DNA of 14,946 bases from an uncultured Eubacterium sp. (lineage in GTDB: Bacteria; Bacillota; Clostridia; Peptostreptococcales; Anaerovoracaceae): positions 1-14,946 of the forward strand of contig CAJJPZ010000046.1 of NCBI GenBank assembly GCA_905193765.1, read 5' to 3'. Of this stretch, positions 1 through 6,303 are shown piece by piece. Below the pieces are notes generated by a model, which saw only the letters and a program-made list of their open reading frames with translations, ran no database searches and had not been told where the DNA came from. Made by a program: the position numbers and the translations under genes. Numbering within the stretch: position 1 is the stretch's first letter; every line of letters begins with the position of its first letter.

Positions 1-803
1 GCACAGGGTGCGATGAAGATACACATCAGTCCGATGAGATCCGTACCTCGGAACCCAAAAAACAGAGATACTGGTATCATAACTGCCGGGACGATCAGCA
101 GCCTGCATATGCATCCTGTCATAATTAACCTCAGGTTTCCTTTCACTGATGAGAAGCTGAACAGTCCCCCCATTACTATCAGTGCTGCAGGTGTGCCACA
201 CCGCCCTATATCTCTGAGCACTTTCTCCAGTATATCCGGAAAAGGTATACCTGCCAGCTGTGTCACGAATCCCAGCGCCGCTGCAATGACATAGGGATTG
301 CGTATTACGATTGCTGCCAGCTGCCGGGTACTTATCACTCTGTCCTCACGATACAACGCCAGTACTATGACTGATATCACATTCTGCAGCGGAACGATCA
401 CTGCAATCAGCAGCGAGATACCTCCTATATTGCCCTCTCCGCATAAGGCTGTACCGATAAGTGTCCCGAAAATAACGAAATTTGTATGGAACACAGCATG
501 GGCAAGGGCTCCTCTGCGTTTCCTGGATTTTTCACACACAGATGCCACTGCAAGAGAGAATACTGCGATTGCTGCCTGTGCTGCAACTGCGAAAATCATA
601 AGTCGCAGATCGAAGACCTCAGTCAGATCTGCAGCACAGATATTGTAATACAGCGATGTGGACAGAAATACCCTGAATACCAGTCGGTTCATCTGATCCA
701 GCGCATTCTTATCCATCATTCCTGATTTTCTCACCACAACGCCTGCCGCCATGTGAATGAACATTGGTATAACGATGCTGGCCGATATATATATACTGCT
801 CAT
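1..803 (-). CDS. AEC-family (auxin efflux carrier) transporter, 3' end cut by window
   Basis: This is a partial integral membrane protein whose frame stays open to base 1, so the C-terminus is missing; about 267 of the usual 300-320 residues are present. It begins MSSIYISASIVIPMFIHMAA, followed by a short charged loop (VRKSGMMDKNALDQMNRLVF), which is the typical opening of AEC/malonate-efflux permeases. Several hydrophobic segments separated by short loops follow, including a GNIGGISLLIAVIVPLQN stretch typical of the family. A ribosome binding site, GAAGGAG, lies 9 bases upstream of the ATG. AEC proteins export or exchange small organic acids or amino acids across the cytoplasmic membrane; the substrate cannot be deduced here. 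The gene appears to be its own unit, because a terminator separates it from the upstream cysteine-rich gene. Family assignment is confident from topology and motifs, substrate is unknown. Confidence 0.85.
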   Translation of the reverse strand, partial: MSSIYISASIVIPMFIHMAAGVVVRKSGMMDKNALDQMNRLVFRVFLSTSLYYNICAADLTEVFDLRLMIFAVAAQAAIAVFSLAVASVCEKSRKRRGALAHAVFHTNFVIFGTLIGTALCGEGNIGGISLLIAVIVPLQNVISVIVLALYREDRVISTRQLAAIVIRNPYVIAAALGFVTQLAGIPFPDILEKVLRDIGRCGTPAALIVMGGLFSFSSVKGNLRLIMTGCICRLLIVPAVMIPVSLFFGFRGTDLIGLMCIFIAPC

Positions 804-920
804 ATAGAACAACTCCTTCAAATATTTATGCTTCTATACTGCATCATGAAGTGTGGTTCACGTCAACAGACATTAATATGAATCCGACACAGAATGTACA
901 CCTGACTTCAGATTCCATTT

Positions 921-961
921 CTCTTTTTCAGCTTTATCGCCTTAGTCCAGCTGAAAAAGAG
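921..961. repeat. Perfect 13-bp inverted repeat overlapping the terminator
   Basis: The arms are CTCTTTTTCAGCT (921-933) and its exact complement (949-961), with a 15-nt loop. The right arm shares bases 957-961 with the left arm of the neighbouring terminator stem and covers the terminator T-run (954-958), so in RNA the two hairpins cannot both form completely. It also lies in the leader region upstream of the AEC transporter gene. Function is unknown; it may be a second terminator-like element or a competing structure. Confidence 0.6.
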
Positions 962-1000
962 CAGACCGTATCAGCTCTGTGCCCGACACGGTCTGCTCTT
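951..1000 (-). terminator. Intrinsic terminator after the cysteine-rich gene
   Basis: A perfect 13-bp inverted repeat (957-969 with 988-1000, 18-nt loop) lies 20 bp past the stop of the 78-residue gene. Read on the minus strand, the stem ends in a run of five T (958-954). This is a standard Rho-independent terminator. Its base and T-run overlap a second inverted repeat at 921-961. Confidence 0.85.
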
Positions 1001-1020
1001 CATGTTATATCTTTATCAGC

Positions 1021-1257
1021 TTATTTTTCGCTGCATCCACATCCACATCTGTGATCACGATCGTGATACCACGGCACTCTGCAGCACCTTTCTGCTGTCC
1101 ACGCTGTACCGCCGGAGGATGAACCGGAAGTCCTGCTGCATCCGCAGCTTCCGCTGTCGCAGGAAGGGATAGCTGAACCTGATGTTCCGCGGCATCCGCA
1201 GGAAGGGCGTCTGTTAGCACCGCCGGAGCATCCACAGTTTCTGTTATGATCTGCCAT
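1021..1257 (-). CDS. Small cysteine- and glycine-rich protein (78 aa)
   Basis: A hypothetical protein with 12 cysteines in 78 residues. They are arranged as CGC (residues 8-10), CGC (20-22), C-x4-CGC (33-40), CC and a terminal CGCGC. Between them are Ser/Gly-rich and Arg-rich linkers, and there is no signal peptide or membrane segment. The start is supported by AAAGGGGA 8 bases upstream of the ATG, and the gene is followed by a strong terminator at 951-1000. The CxC spacing suggests metal or iron-sulfur binding, a disulfide-rich structural (for example coat-like) role, or a ribosomally made peptide precursor. No modifying enzyme, such as a radical SAM protein, is in the window to favour the last. 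I do not recognise a named family. An alternative frame over the same bases (1005-1235) has no ribosome binding site and is rejected. Confidence 0.65.
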   Translation of the reverse strand: MADHNRNCGCSGGANRRPSCGCRGTSGSAIPSCDSGSCGCSRTSGSSSGGTAWTAERCCRVPWYHDRDHRCGCGCSEK

Positions 1258-1265
1258 TTAAAAAA

Positions 1266-1300
1266 TCCCCTTTCTTTAGTATATTAAATACTATGAAAGG
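1266..1300 (-). promoter_or_regulatory. Imperfect palindrome overlapping the RBS of the cysteine-rich gene
   Basis: Outer arms CCTTTC (1269-1274) and GAAAGG (1295-1300) enclose inner arms TAGTAT (1277-1282) and ATACTA (1288-1293) around a 5-nt centre. The strand break-points differ by one base between the two sides. The arm nearest the gene is part of its Shine-Dalgarno sequence, so a transcript containing both arms could hide the ribosome binding site; alternatively it is a DNA operator. The AT-rich centre could hold a -10 element, but no clear -35 is visible. Confidence 0.4.
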
Positions 1301-1331
1301 AGATTTGTTTATGTTACCGATATCCGTGATA

Positions 1332-1493
1332 TCACTTCCTGTTTTCCTGACCGCCCGGCGTATCGTCAGCGTCATCTGCTTCTTTTGCTTTTTTCGCGAG
1401 TCTTACATATCTGTCTGCCTGCCATTTGCTCACTTTGAATATCGCAACAGCGGCAAGCAGCACTATTACCCCCAGTATCATCAGTAATGGCAT
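1332..1493 (-). CDS. Small single-pass membrane protein (53 aa)
   Basis: A hypothetical protein that starts MPLLMILGVIVLLAAVAIFKVSKWQ: one hydrophobic helix (about residues 2-20). It is followed by a basic, then mixed-charge cytoplasmic tail ending TPGGQENRK. The start chosen is the ATG with AAAGGAG 7 bases upstream. An in-frame TTG seven codons earlier would lie before that ribosome binding site and is not used. The layout (short outside end, helix, positive tail) predicts an N-out, C-in bitopic protein. It lies between the PdaA-like gene (86 bp upstream in transcription) and the cysteine-rich gene (74 bp downstream), so co-transcription with either is possible. No family is recognised. The small size and an overlapping opposite-strand frame make it less certain than the large genes. 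Confidence 0.6.
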   Translation of the reverse strand: MPLLMILGVIVLLAAVAIFKVSKWQADRYVRLAKKAKEADDADDTPGGQENRK

Positions 1494-1578
1494 TGTATAC
1501 TCCTTTCCCGACAACGATTTCTTTTATATATACATTCTACATCAAATCGGCGGAAAATAAAACAGCTTTCGTCAGTAT

Positions 1579-2385
1579 CTACAGCTCTTCAAGAGTACCG
1601 AAGGTATATCCCATCTTCTCCCACTTCGTCAGCAGACTGTCGAGTATCTCACTGTTGGTCCTGGATGTGCTGTGCAGCAGTACGATGGCTCCCGGATGCG
1701 TCCTCGGGATAAGCTTCGACATTGCCTCTTCTTCCGTCGGCTGATCCGATTCGTACCAGTCCACATAAGCCAGACTCCAGAATATCGTCGTATATCCCAT
1801 CTCTTTAGCCATCTTCAGATTGGATTCACTGTACTTGCCCTGAGGCGGCCTGTAGAACTTCTTCATTTTCTTTCCCGTAGCTTCCACGTACTTCTGTTCC
1901 AGGCCTGACAGTTCTTCTGCAAAGGACTCCTTCGTTGATATCGCCGACATATCAGGATGTGTCAGCGTATGGTTGCCAACGATATGCCCCTCCTCCACCA
2001 TGCGTTTCACCAGCTCCGGGCTCGACGCTATGTAGTTGCCCACAAGGAAGAATGCAGCCTTTGCTTCATGCTTTTTCAGCACATCGAGTATCTTCGCCGT
2101 ATATCCGTTCTCATAACCGGCGTCGAATGTCAGATACAGCACCTTGCGGCTCGTGTCGCCTATGTAGTAGGCGTCGTATTTCTTCAGATACCCTGCCGTT
2201 GCATTACCTGCAGGTGCCTGACCTTCGTCCTGGAAGGAAAGTCCCCAGTTGCCGTAAGCCGAAGTATCGATGCTCTTTTCCCGGACATATCCTGCTCCGG
2301 TAATGACAACGAAGGCGAATACACCTGTCACAGCCAATGTGCCCAGTATCTTCAGAAAGTTTCTCTTATTGACAAGAATTATCAT
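1579..2385 (-). CDS. pdaA: PdaA-like polysaccharide deacetylase (CE4/NodB family)
   Basis: An extracytoplasmic peptidoglycan N-acetylmuramic acid deacetylase of the PdaA type. In spore formers this enzyme prepares muramic-delta-lactam in the spore cortex. An N-terminal membrane anchor or signal (about residues 9-31) precedes a NodB domain (about 80-265). The motifs are LTFDAGYENG (D88, with Ala where canonical NodB enzymes have the second Asp, close to the PdaA pattern), the metal-binding pair H139 and H143 in GNHTLTHPD, RPPQG (179-183), WSLAYVDW (203-210) and LLHS with H238. The 268-residue length is normal. The start is the ATG at 2385, with GGTGGTGAG close upstream. The gene follows an unrelated 253-residue gene by 50 bp that contain a striking palindrome. 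Family assignment is very strong; a specific cortex role is inferred from homology and would imply a spore former. Confidence 0.92.
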   Translation of the reverse strand: MIILVNKRNFLKILGTLAVTGVFAFVVITGAGYVREKSIDTSAYGNWGLSFQDEGQAPAGNATAGYLKKYDAYYIGDTSRKVLYLTFDAGYENGYTAKILDVLKKHEAKAAFFLVGNYIASSPELVKRMVEEGHIVGNHTLTHPDMSAISTKESFAEELSGLEQKYVEATGKKMKKFYRPPQGKYSESNLKMAKEMGYTTIFWSLAYVDWYESDQPTEEEAMSKLIPRTHPGAIVLLHSTSRTNSEILDSLLTKWEKMGYTFGTLEEL

Positions 2386-2390
2386 AAACT

Positions 2391-2422
2391 CACCACCTGC
2401 AATATTATATTGTCAGGTGGTG
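2391..2422 (-). promoter_or_regulatory. Palindrome enclosing a TATAAT box and abutting the pdaA start
   Basis: Arms CACCACCTG (2391-2399) and CAGGTGGTG (2414-2422) are perfect complements 14 bp apart. The centre (2400-2412) is itself nearly symmetric and contains TATAAT on the minus strand (2409-2404). If that is the -10 box, transcription would start near 2397, inside the gene-proximal arm, with a 5' leader of about 12 nt. The arm also contains the Shine-Dalgarno sequence of pdaA. No good -35 box is present. A repressor operator over the promoter is the simplest reading; an RNA hairpin hiding the ribosome binding site would require transcription from further upstream. Confidence 0.55.
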
Positions 2423-2435
2423 CCTGCTATTACTG

Positions 2436-3197
2436 TTATTCTGTTTTCCCGTTGTTTTTTTCCATGAGGCGCTTTTCCTCCGCAGCTTCATGGTTCCTTA
2501 TATAATGTATGGCCCTCAGCGGCGAATAAAGCTCTACCGGCTGTATGTGAGAATGCCGTCTTATCCTGCCGTGCTTGTCCTTCACAGGTATGGCGTTGCT
2601 GTGATATAGCGTCACTGGTCTGTCGTTGTATGCAAAATGCCATTCTCCGGCATATGTGGTCACATACACGGATCCGCTCCTGAATTCGGCCTTCATGCCG
2701 TACCTCACGCAAAGCCCGGCTATCTTCTCTTCAACGGTGCCACGCCGCGCCTCTCTGGCCGACGCCTTTTCGGCTTCGGCGTGATATTCTTTTTTCAGTT
2801 CAGTGCGTATGGCGCTGAACTCGCTCCTGCCTTCTTCGGAATCTGCCAGCCCGGTCATCGCCTCCAGCGAATAGTACCCCAGTGCGCCGGTGCGTATCCC
2901 GAACCTCCGCTTCATGGTGTTGAAAAGCCTGTAGTCCCGTTCACTGTAGAATATCAGGTTCGGGCTTTCCTCGAGACTGTACAAGGCATCCTCAAGTACA
3001 GGTCTCCATTTCTCCAGCACGATCCTGTCTATGTCACCTGAAAAGACCTCGTAATCCTCCGGCTGAGAAAATATATATTCCTCCCGTCCCACGAATATGA
3101 ATCTGTCATCCAGGGCAATCACTGTGAGTTTATGTGGCAGACTGTGCACTGACTCATCTATCTGCCTTATTCCTTCAAATCCGAAAATATAATTCAT
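2436..3197 (-). CDS. Uncharacterised protein (253 aa)
   Basis: I do not recognise this protein. It has no signal peptide and no membrane segment, so it is predicted cytoplasmic. Residues 1-120 are mixed alpha/beta, rich in Tyr, Phe, Glu and Arg. About 125-160 is a charged helical stretch (KKEYHAEAEKASAREARR) that could form a coiled coil. The C-terminal part (about 175-240) contains TTYAGEWHFAYNDRPVTLYH and HSHIQPVELYSPLRAIHYIR, aromatic- and His-rich patterns that look like a conserved domain. The ATG at 3197 follows the stop of the Crp/Fnr gene by 22 bp, but the ribosome binding site is weak, which suggests it is read as the tail of the ECF-regulator operon. The remainder of its context (a deacetylase downstream) gives no clear job. 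Confidence 0.8.
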   Translation of the reverse strand: MNYIFGFEGIRQIDESVHSLPHKLTVIALDDRFIFVGREEYIFSQPEDYEVFSGDIDRIVLEKWRPVLEDALYSLEESPNLIFYSERDYRLFNTMKRRFGIRTGALGYYSLEAMTGLADSEEGRSEFSAIRTELKKEYHAEAEKASAREARRGTVEEKIAGLCVRYGMKAEFRSGSVYVTTYAGEWHFAYNDRPVTLYHSNAIPVKDKHGRIRRHSHIQPVELYSPLRAIHYIRNHEAAEEKRLMEKNNGKTE

Positions 3198-3219
3198 AAT
3201 CAGTATTCTATCATACCGG

Positions 3220-3870
3220 TCATTTGTCTTTCAATATCCTGAATTCATTTTTCCGGAAATCGATAAGGCCTTCTCTCTTCATCTTGTTCAGTTCGTTTGA
3301 AAGCGCACTCCTGTTGACACACAGGAACTGCGCCAGCTGTTCGCGCCCCATGTTCACATGGACAACATTAGTCCCGGATTTCTTTCTCAATATATCCAGA
3401 TACATTATTATCCTGTCTCTGAGACCTCTCTCCGCCAGTATCTCTATCTTGTGCATCTTCCTTATACTTTCATCCGCCAGCCTCTGCATTATGAAAGACA
3501 TTATCTCGGCACTGCATTTCGATCTCATTACAGCAGACAGCGAGATGAATACTATCGTACTGTCTTCGTTGCATACATAGTCCATCGCAGCTGTCCTCAG
3601 CTTTGAAACTGCCTCTTCCAGAGCAAAAATACTGCCCTGCTCATGAAAATCGATTATATGCAGTTCTCCTGTGCTGTAGGCTTTCTCACCACGCACACTG
3701 CCGCTCTTTATTATACATATCTTCTCCACTGGATCATCTTCGCAGAATATGACATCACCTTTCAGCATGTTGACTCCGGTTACCCGCAGCTCTTCAAACA
3801 CATCTATATATTCCGTTTTTCTGACTTCACTCAGCAATCCGCTTTCGATCACACATTCCAGATATTTCAT
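3220..3870 (-). CDS. Crp/Fnr-family transcriptional regulator
   Basis: A 216-residue DNA-binding regulator. An N-terminal cyclic-nucleotide-binding-type beta-barrel (about residues 20-115, with LKGDVIFCEDDPVEKICII and IKSGSVR) is followed by a long dimer helix (about 118-150). A C-terminal winged helix-turn-helix (about 173-212) contains REQLAQFLCVNRSALSNELN, with recognition helix around 186-198. The barrel lacks the conserved Glu/Arg-Ser cAMP cassette of Crp and the N-terminal cysteine cluster of Fnr, so the signal is unknown. The gene follows the EcfT-phosphoesterase gene by only 23 bp with a poor ribosome binding site, which points to the same operon. Two TGTTG-N6-CAACA sites upstream of the ECF operon and of a surface-protein gene have the 5-6-5 spacing used by this family. 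Control of both is therefore likely but inferred. Confidence 0.9.
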   Translation of the reverse strand: MKYLECVIESGLLSEVRKTEYIDVFEELRVTGVNMLKGDVIFCEDDPVEKICIIKSGSVRGEKAYSTGELHIIDFHEQGSIFALEEAVSKLRTAAMDYVCNEDSTIVFISLSAVMRSKCSAEIMSFIMQRLADESIRKMHKIEILAERGLRDRIIMYLDILRKKSGTNVVHVNMGREQLAQFLCVNRSALSNELNKMKREGLIDFRKNEFRILKDK

Positions 3871-3893
3871 ACCAATCGTTCAAGCCGCAGCTG

Positions 3894-5663
3894 TCACTTT
3901 ACAGTACAGCTGTCTGTCACTTGTCCTTCCTTATTATATGCTTCCATCTCTATTTTCTCATCTGATACATCAACTCTCACATAATTGGCGTCGTCCTCAT
4001 ACAGCTTCTCCACGTAATCTGGTATCTGCGTGTTCTCGTCTATATAATAACTCCGCTTTTCCCCGGAATTAGCCATGACATATGTTATTCCTTTTATCTT
4101 CACAGTCCTCATATATGCATGCTGATGCCCGTACAGCACGACATCAACACCTGACTCTTCGAACAGCTTCTCCCAGTTTTCTCTCAGCTGTCCGTATATC
4201 TCATTGTCATCGGTGACAGGATACATAGGATGGTGCATATATACGAATTTCCATTTCGCATTGCTGTTCTTCAGATCCTTTTCCAGCCACTGTTCCACCT
4301 TTTCCAGCTTCTTCTCATAGTCTTTGTCACTCCGACGTTCTGGCATCAGGAAGCAGCTGTTAAGTGATACAAAATGACATCCTCCATAATCAAAAGAATA
4401 GAATTCCTCACTCACTGGTCCGTTCTGCGGCAGTGACATCATTTTCAGATATGTGTCCGGAACTCTGGAGGTCTCATGATTGCCGACAGTTGTCATCACC
4501 GGCATCCTGGAAAAAACATATTCTCCATTGGAAAAGAAACATTTCCAGTCTTCGGGATCCGGCCCTTTTTCAACCATATCCCCAGCCATTATCATGAATG
4601 ATGCGTCCTTGTTATTATCATAGACCGTCTTCATGAAAATTCCCCAGGTCTCATAGTCACGGTCTCTCAGCTGATACTGTACGTCTCCTGAGAACAGGAA
4701 CGCGAAATCATCCGTATTCCAGTCCAGCCTGAAACAGCCTTCACTGCTCATATCACCTTTTCTGCCTACCGAGTATGTGTACTTTTTATCATTCTCAAGT
4801 CCTGTGAATTCCGCGGAATACCTGTAGTATCTGCCCTTACTGATCTCTTCGATATCAGCCTTCTCAGTCATGTCTCCGCACTCCGCTATGCCGTCGTACT
4901 TCTCATCACTGCTCCATGAGATCGATACGCAACCACTGCCGGTCATTGACAACGTTGCCTGGTACCCTTCAATGGCAGTATTTCCTCCGGAACAGCCTGC
5001 CATCAACAGGAATGCCACCGTCAGTACGGGCATAGTTATCATCACAGCTATATCTTTCTTTTTAAGTTTAAGTTTCCGCATATATGTCCTCTTCTTTTTC
5101 GCCCGGAACCCTCTTGCCTCCATGGCTATGGAAGTATCTTTTGCCCTTTCCATGGCACTTGCCAGTATCGGTATGCACATTTTCCTGAATGCTGTCAGTT
5201 TTTTCATCACCGATACATGTTTCAGTTCAGTGCCTCTCAGCTGTATGCTGTAGTACACGTCCCGCGATTCCTCCCTGAGTATGGGGAAAAAATGAAATGC
5301 CAGTATCACCATGTATGCCAGTTCATACGGTATCCTGCACTGGATCATAGCCAGCAGGTAATCCCTTGGTGCTCCTGCCAGCAGTATCAGTGCTGACATT
5401 ATTATTATCAACAGACGTATCGCAAGCATCGCGCCCAAAGCAAACTGGCCGAACAATGTCTGCAGCACAAAAATAAATGCTACAATGCTGACTGCACCGG
5501 TAAGCTGTCTCCATATCCGGCCGAATCCCGTACCTCCGGCTATCATAGCTGCAACAGTAAAAGCCAGCAGTCCCAGCAGATACTGTATTCGGTCAGTGAA
5601 CATGGCTGCAGCAGATATCGCGACTATGATGACGATCCTGGTCCTTGGGTCAAGCCTGCTCAT
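3894..5663 (-). CDS. ecfT: EcfT transmembrane subunit fused to a metallophosphoesterase
   Basis: A 589-residue two-part protein. Residues 1-222 are an ECF transporter T-component (CbiQ/EcfT family). It has membrane segments at about 8-44, 55-98 and 112-130, the coupling helices with LRG (142-144) and EARGF (182-186), and a last membrane segment at 205-222. Normal EcfT proteins end about there. Here the frame runs on into an FN3-like purple-acid-phosphatase N-domain (about 230-313) and a calcineurin-type phosphoesterase (about 318-575). Its ligands are visible: D327 (SGDVQ), D362 (GDM), GNHE 394-397, H477-H478 and GHQH 512-515. The topology would place the enzyme outside the cell. The junction reads FLLMAGCSGGN, a lipobox with C224, and an internal ATG (M195) has its own ribosome binding site. 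The gene overlaps the preceding ATPase by 14 bp. It could be a true fusion, or two overlapping products from one frame. Confidence 0.9.
   Translation of the reverse strand: MSRLDPRTRIVIIVAISAAAMFTDRIQYLLGLLAFTVAAMIAGGTGFGRIWRQLTGAVSIVAFIFVLQTLFGQFALGAMLAIRLLIIIMSALILLAGAPRDYLLAMIQCRIPYELAYMVILAFHFFPILREESRDVYYSIQLRGTELKHVSVMKKLTAFRKMCIPILASAMERAKDTSIAMEARGFRAKKKRTYMRKLKLKKKDIAVMITMPVLTVAFLLMAGCSGGNTAIEGYQATLSMTGSGCVSISWSSDEKYDGIAECGDMTEKADIEEISKGRYYRYSAEFTGLENDKKYTYSVGRKGDMSSEGCFRLDWNTDDFAFLFSGDVQYQLRDRDYETWGIFMKTVYDNNKDASFMIMAGDMVEKGPDPEDWKCFFSNGEYVFSRMPVMTTVGNHETSRVPDTYLKMMSLPQNGPVSEEFYSFDYGGCHFVSLNSCFLMPERRSDKDYEKKLEKVEQWLEKDLKNSNAKWKFVYMHHPMYPVTDDNEIYGQLRENWEKLFEESGVDVVLYGHQHAYMRTVKIKGITYVMANSGEKRSYYIDENTQIPDYVEKLYEDDANYVRVDVSDEKIEMEAYNKEGQVTDSCTVK
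5079..5097 (-). promoter_or_regulatory. Possible internal translation start inside ecfT-phosphoesterase
   Basis: An in-frame ATG (codon 195, starting at 5081) is preceded by AAGAAGAGGACATAT, a purine-rich Shine-Dalgarno-like stretch at suitable spacing. Starting here gives MRKLKLKKKD followed by a hydrophobic run and a lipobox with C224: a textbook lipoprotein signal for the phosphoesterase alone. Whether ribosomes use it is inferred. Confidence 0.4.
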
Positions 5664-6303
5664 TACTGTTCACCATTTCCACCTTCTCATCACAGTACCT
5701 GCTGATGAATCCATCGTCATGACTTATTACCATGACACCGCAGTCGATGCTGCTTATCAGCTGCCCCAGCACCTGACGGCGCTTCGTATCAAGACTGGCT
5801 GTAGGTTCGTCCAGTATAAGATACTCCGGCTTCATGGCAAGCACTGCTGCCAGTACCAGTCTCTGTTTTTCACCATGGCTCATCCTGAAAGGAAAGTCAT
5901 TTTTCCTGTCTGCAAGCCCGAAAATATCCAGATATATATCCATTCTCGACTCTATCTCATTTTCCGGCAGTCCCAGATTTTCCAGGCCGTAGCGCATCTC
6001 TTCCTCCACTGTGGTGGAGAATATCTGACGTGCAGGATTCTGCATCACATAGCCTATGAGTCTGCCGCGTTCGGCAAGGGTCATACCATTAAGCACTCTG
6101 TCTCCCAGCATCATCTCCCCGCTCACAGGAGTCAGTATCCCCATTATCAGCCGGGAAAGCGTTGTCTTACCGACACCGTTCCTGCCTGTCAATGCTGTGA
6201 TCCTGTCCTGAAGGAACTCTGCACTGAAATCTTTTATCAGAGGATCTGCATTTTTGTTTTTCCTGTCGTATGTAAATGTCAGGTTCTTTATTATAAGGCT
6301 CAT
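5650..6303 (-). CDS. ecfA2: ECF transporter ATPase (second A subunit)
   Basis: A 217-residue ABC ATPase of the energy-coupling factor type. It couples ATP hydrolysis to vitamin, metal or cofactor uptake through EcfT on the inner face of the membrane. The Walker A is GRNGVGKTT (40-48), the Q-loop Gln is Q88 in VMQNPARQIF, the signature is MSHGEKQR (141-148), the Walker B is YLILDE (161-166), and the switch His is H195. The signature has His where LSGGQ has Gly, as in some ECF ATPases. The chosen ATG overlaps the stop of the first ATPase (ATGA) with GAGGA 8 bases upstream. A longer in-frame form from 6369 would add 22 residues of non-family sequence and is rejected. The last 14 bp overlap the start of ecfT, so the three subunits are translationally coupled. 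Confidence 0.92.
   Translation of the reverse strand: MSLIIKNLTFTYDRKNKNADPLIKDFSAEFLQDRITALTGRNGVGKTTLSRLIMGILTPVSGEMMLGDRVLNGMTLAERGRLIGYVMQNPARQIFSTTVEEEMRYGLENLGLPENEIESRMDIYLDIFGLADRKNDFPFRMSHGEKQRLVLAAVLAMKPEYLILDEPTASLDTKRRQVLGQLISSIDCGVMVISHDDGFISRYCDEKVEMVNSNEQA

Noticed and set aside
804..900. TTGACG upstream of the AEC gene as a -35 box
   Set aside because: No TATAAT-like hexamer occurs 16-18 bases downstream; the nearest, TATAGA, is 22 bases away, so I do not call a promoter.
1311..1487. Plus-strand frame of 58 codons (MLPISVISLPVF) with a good AAAGGAG upstream
   Set aside because: It lies opposite the 53-residue membrane protein, whose composition (helix then charged tail) is more protein-like. 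The plus-strand AAAGGAG is partly the far arm of the palindrome before the cysteine-rich gene. Not excluded without expression data.
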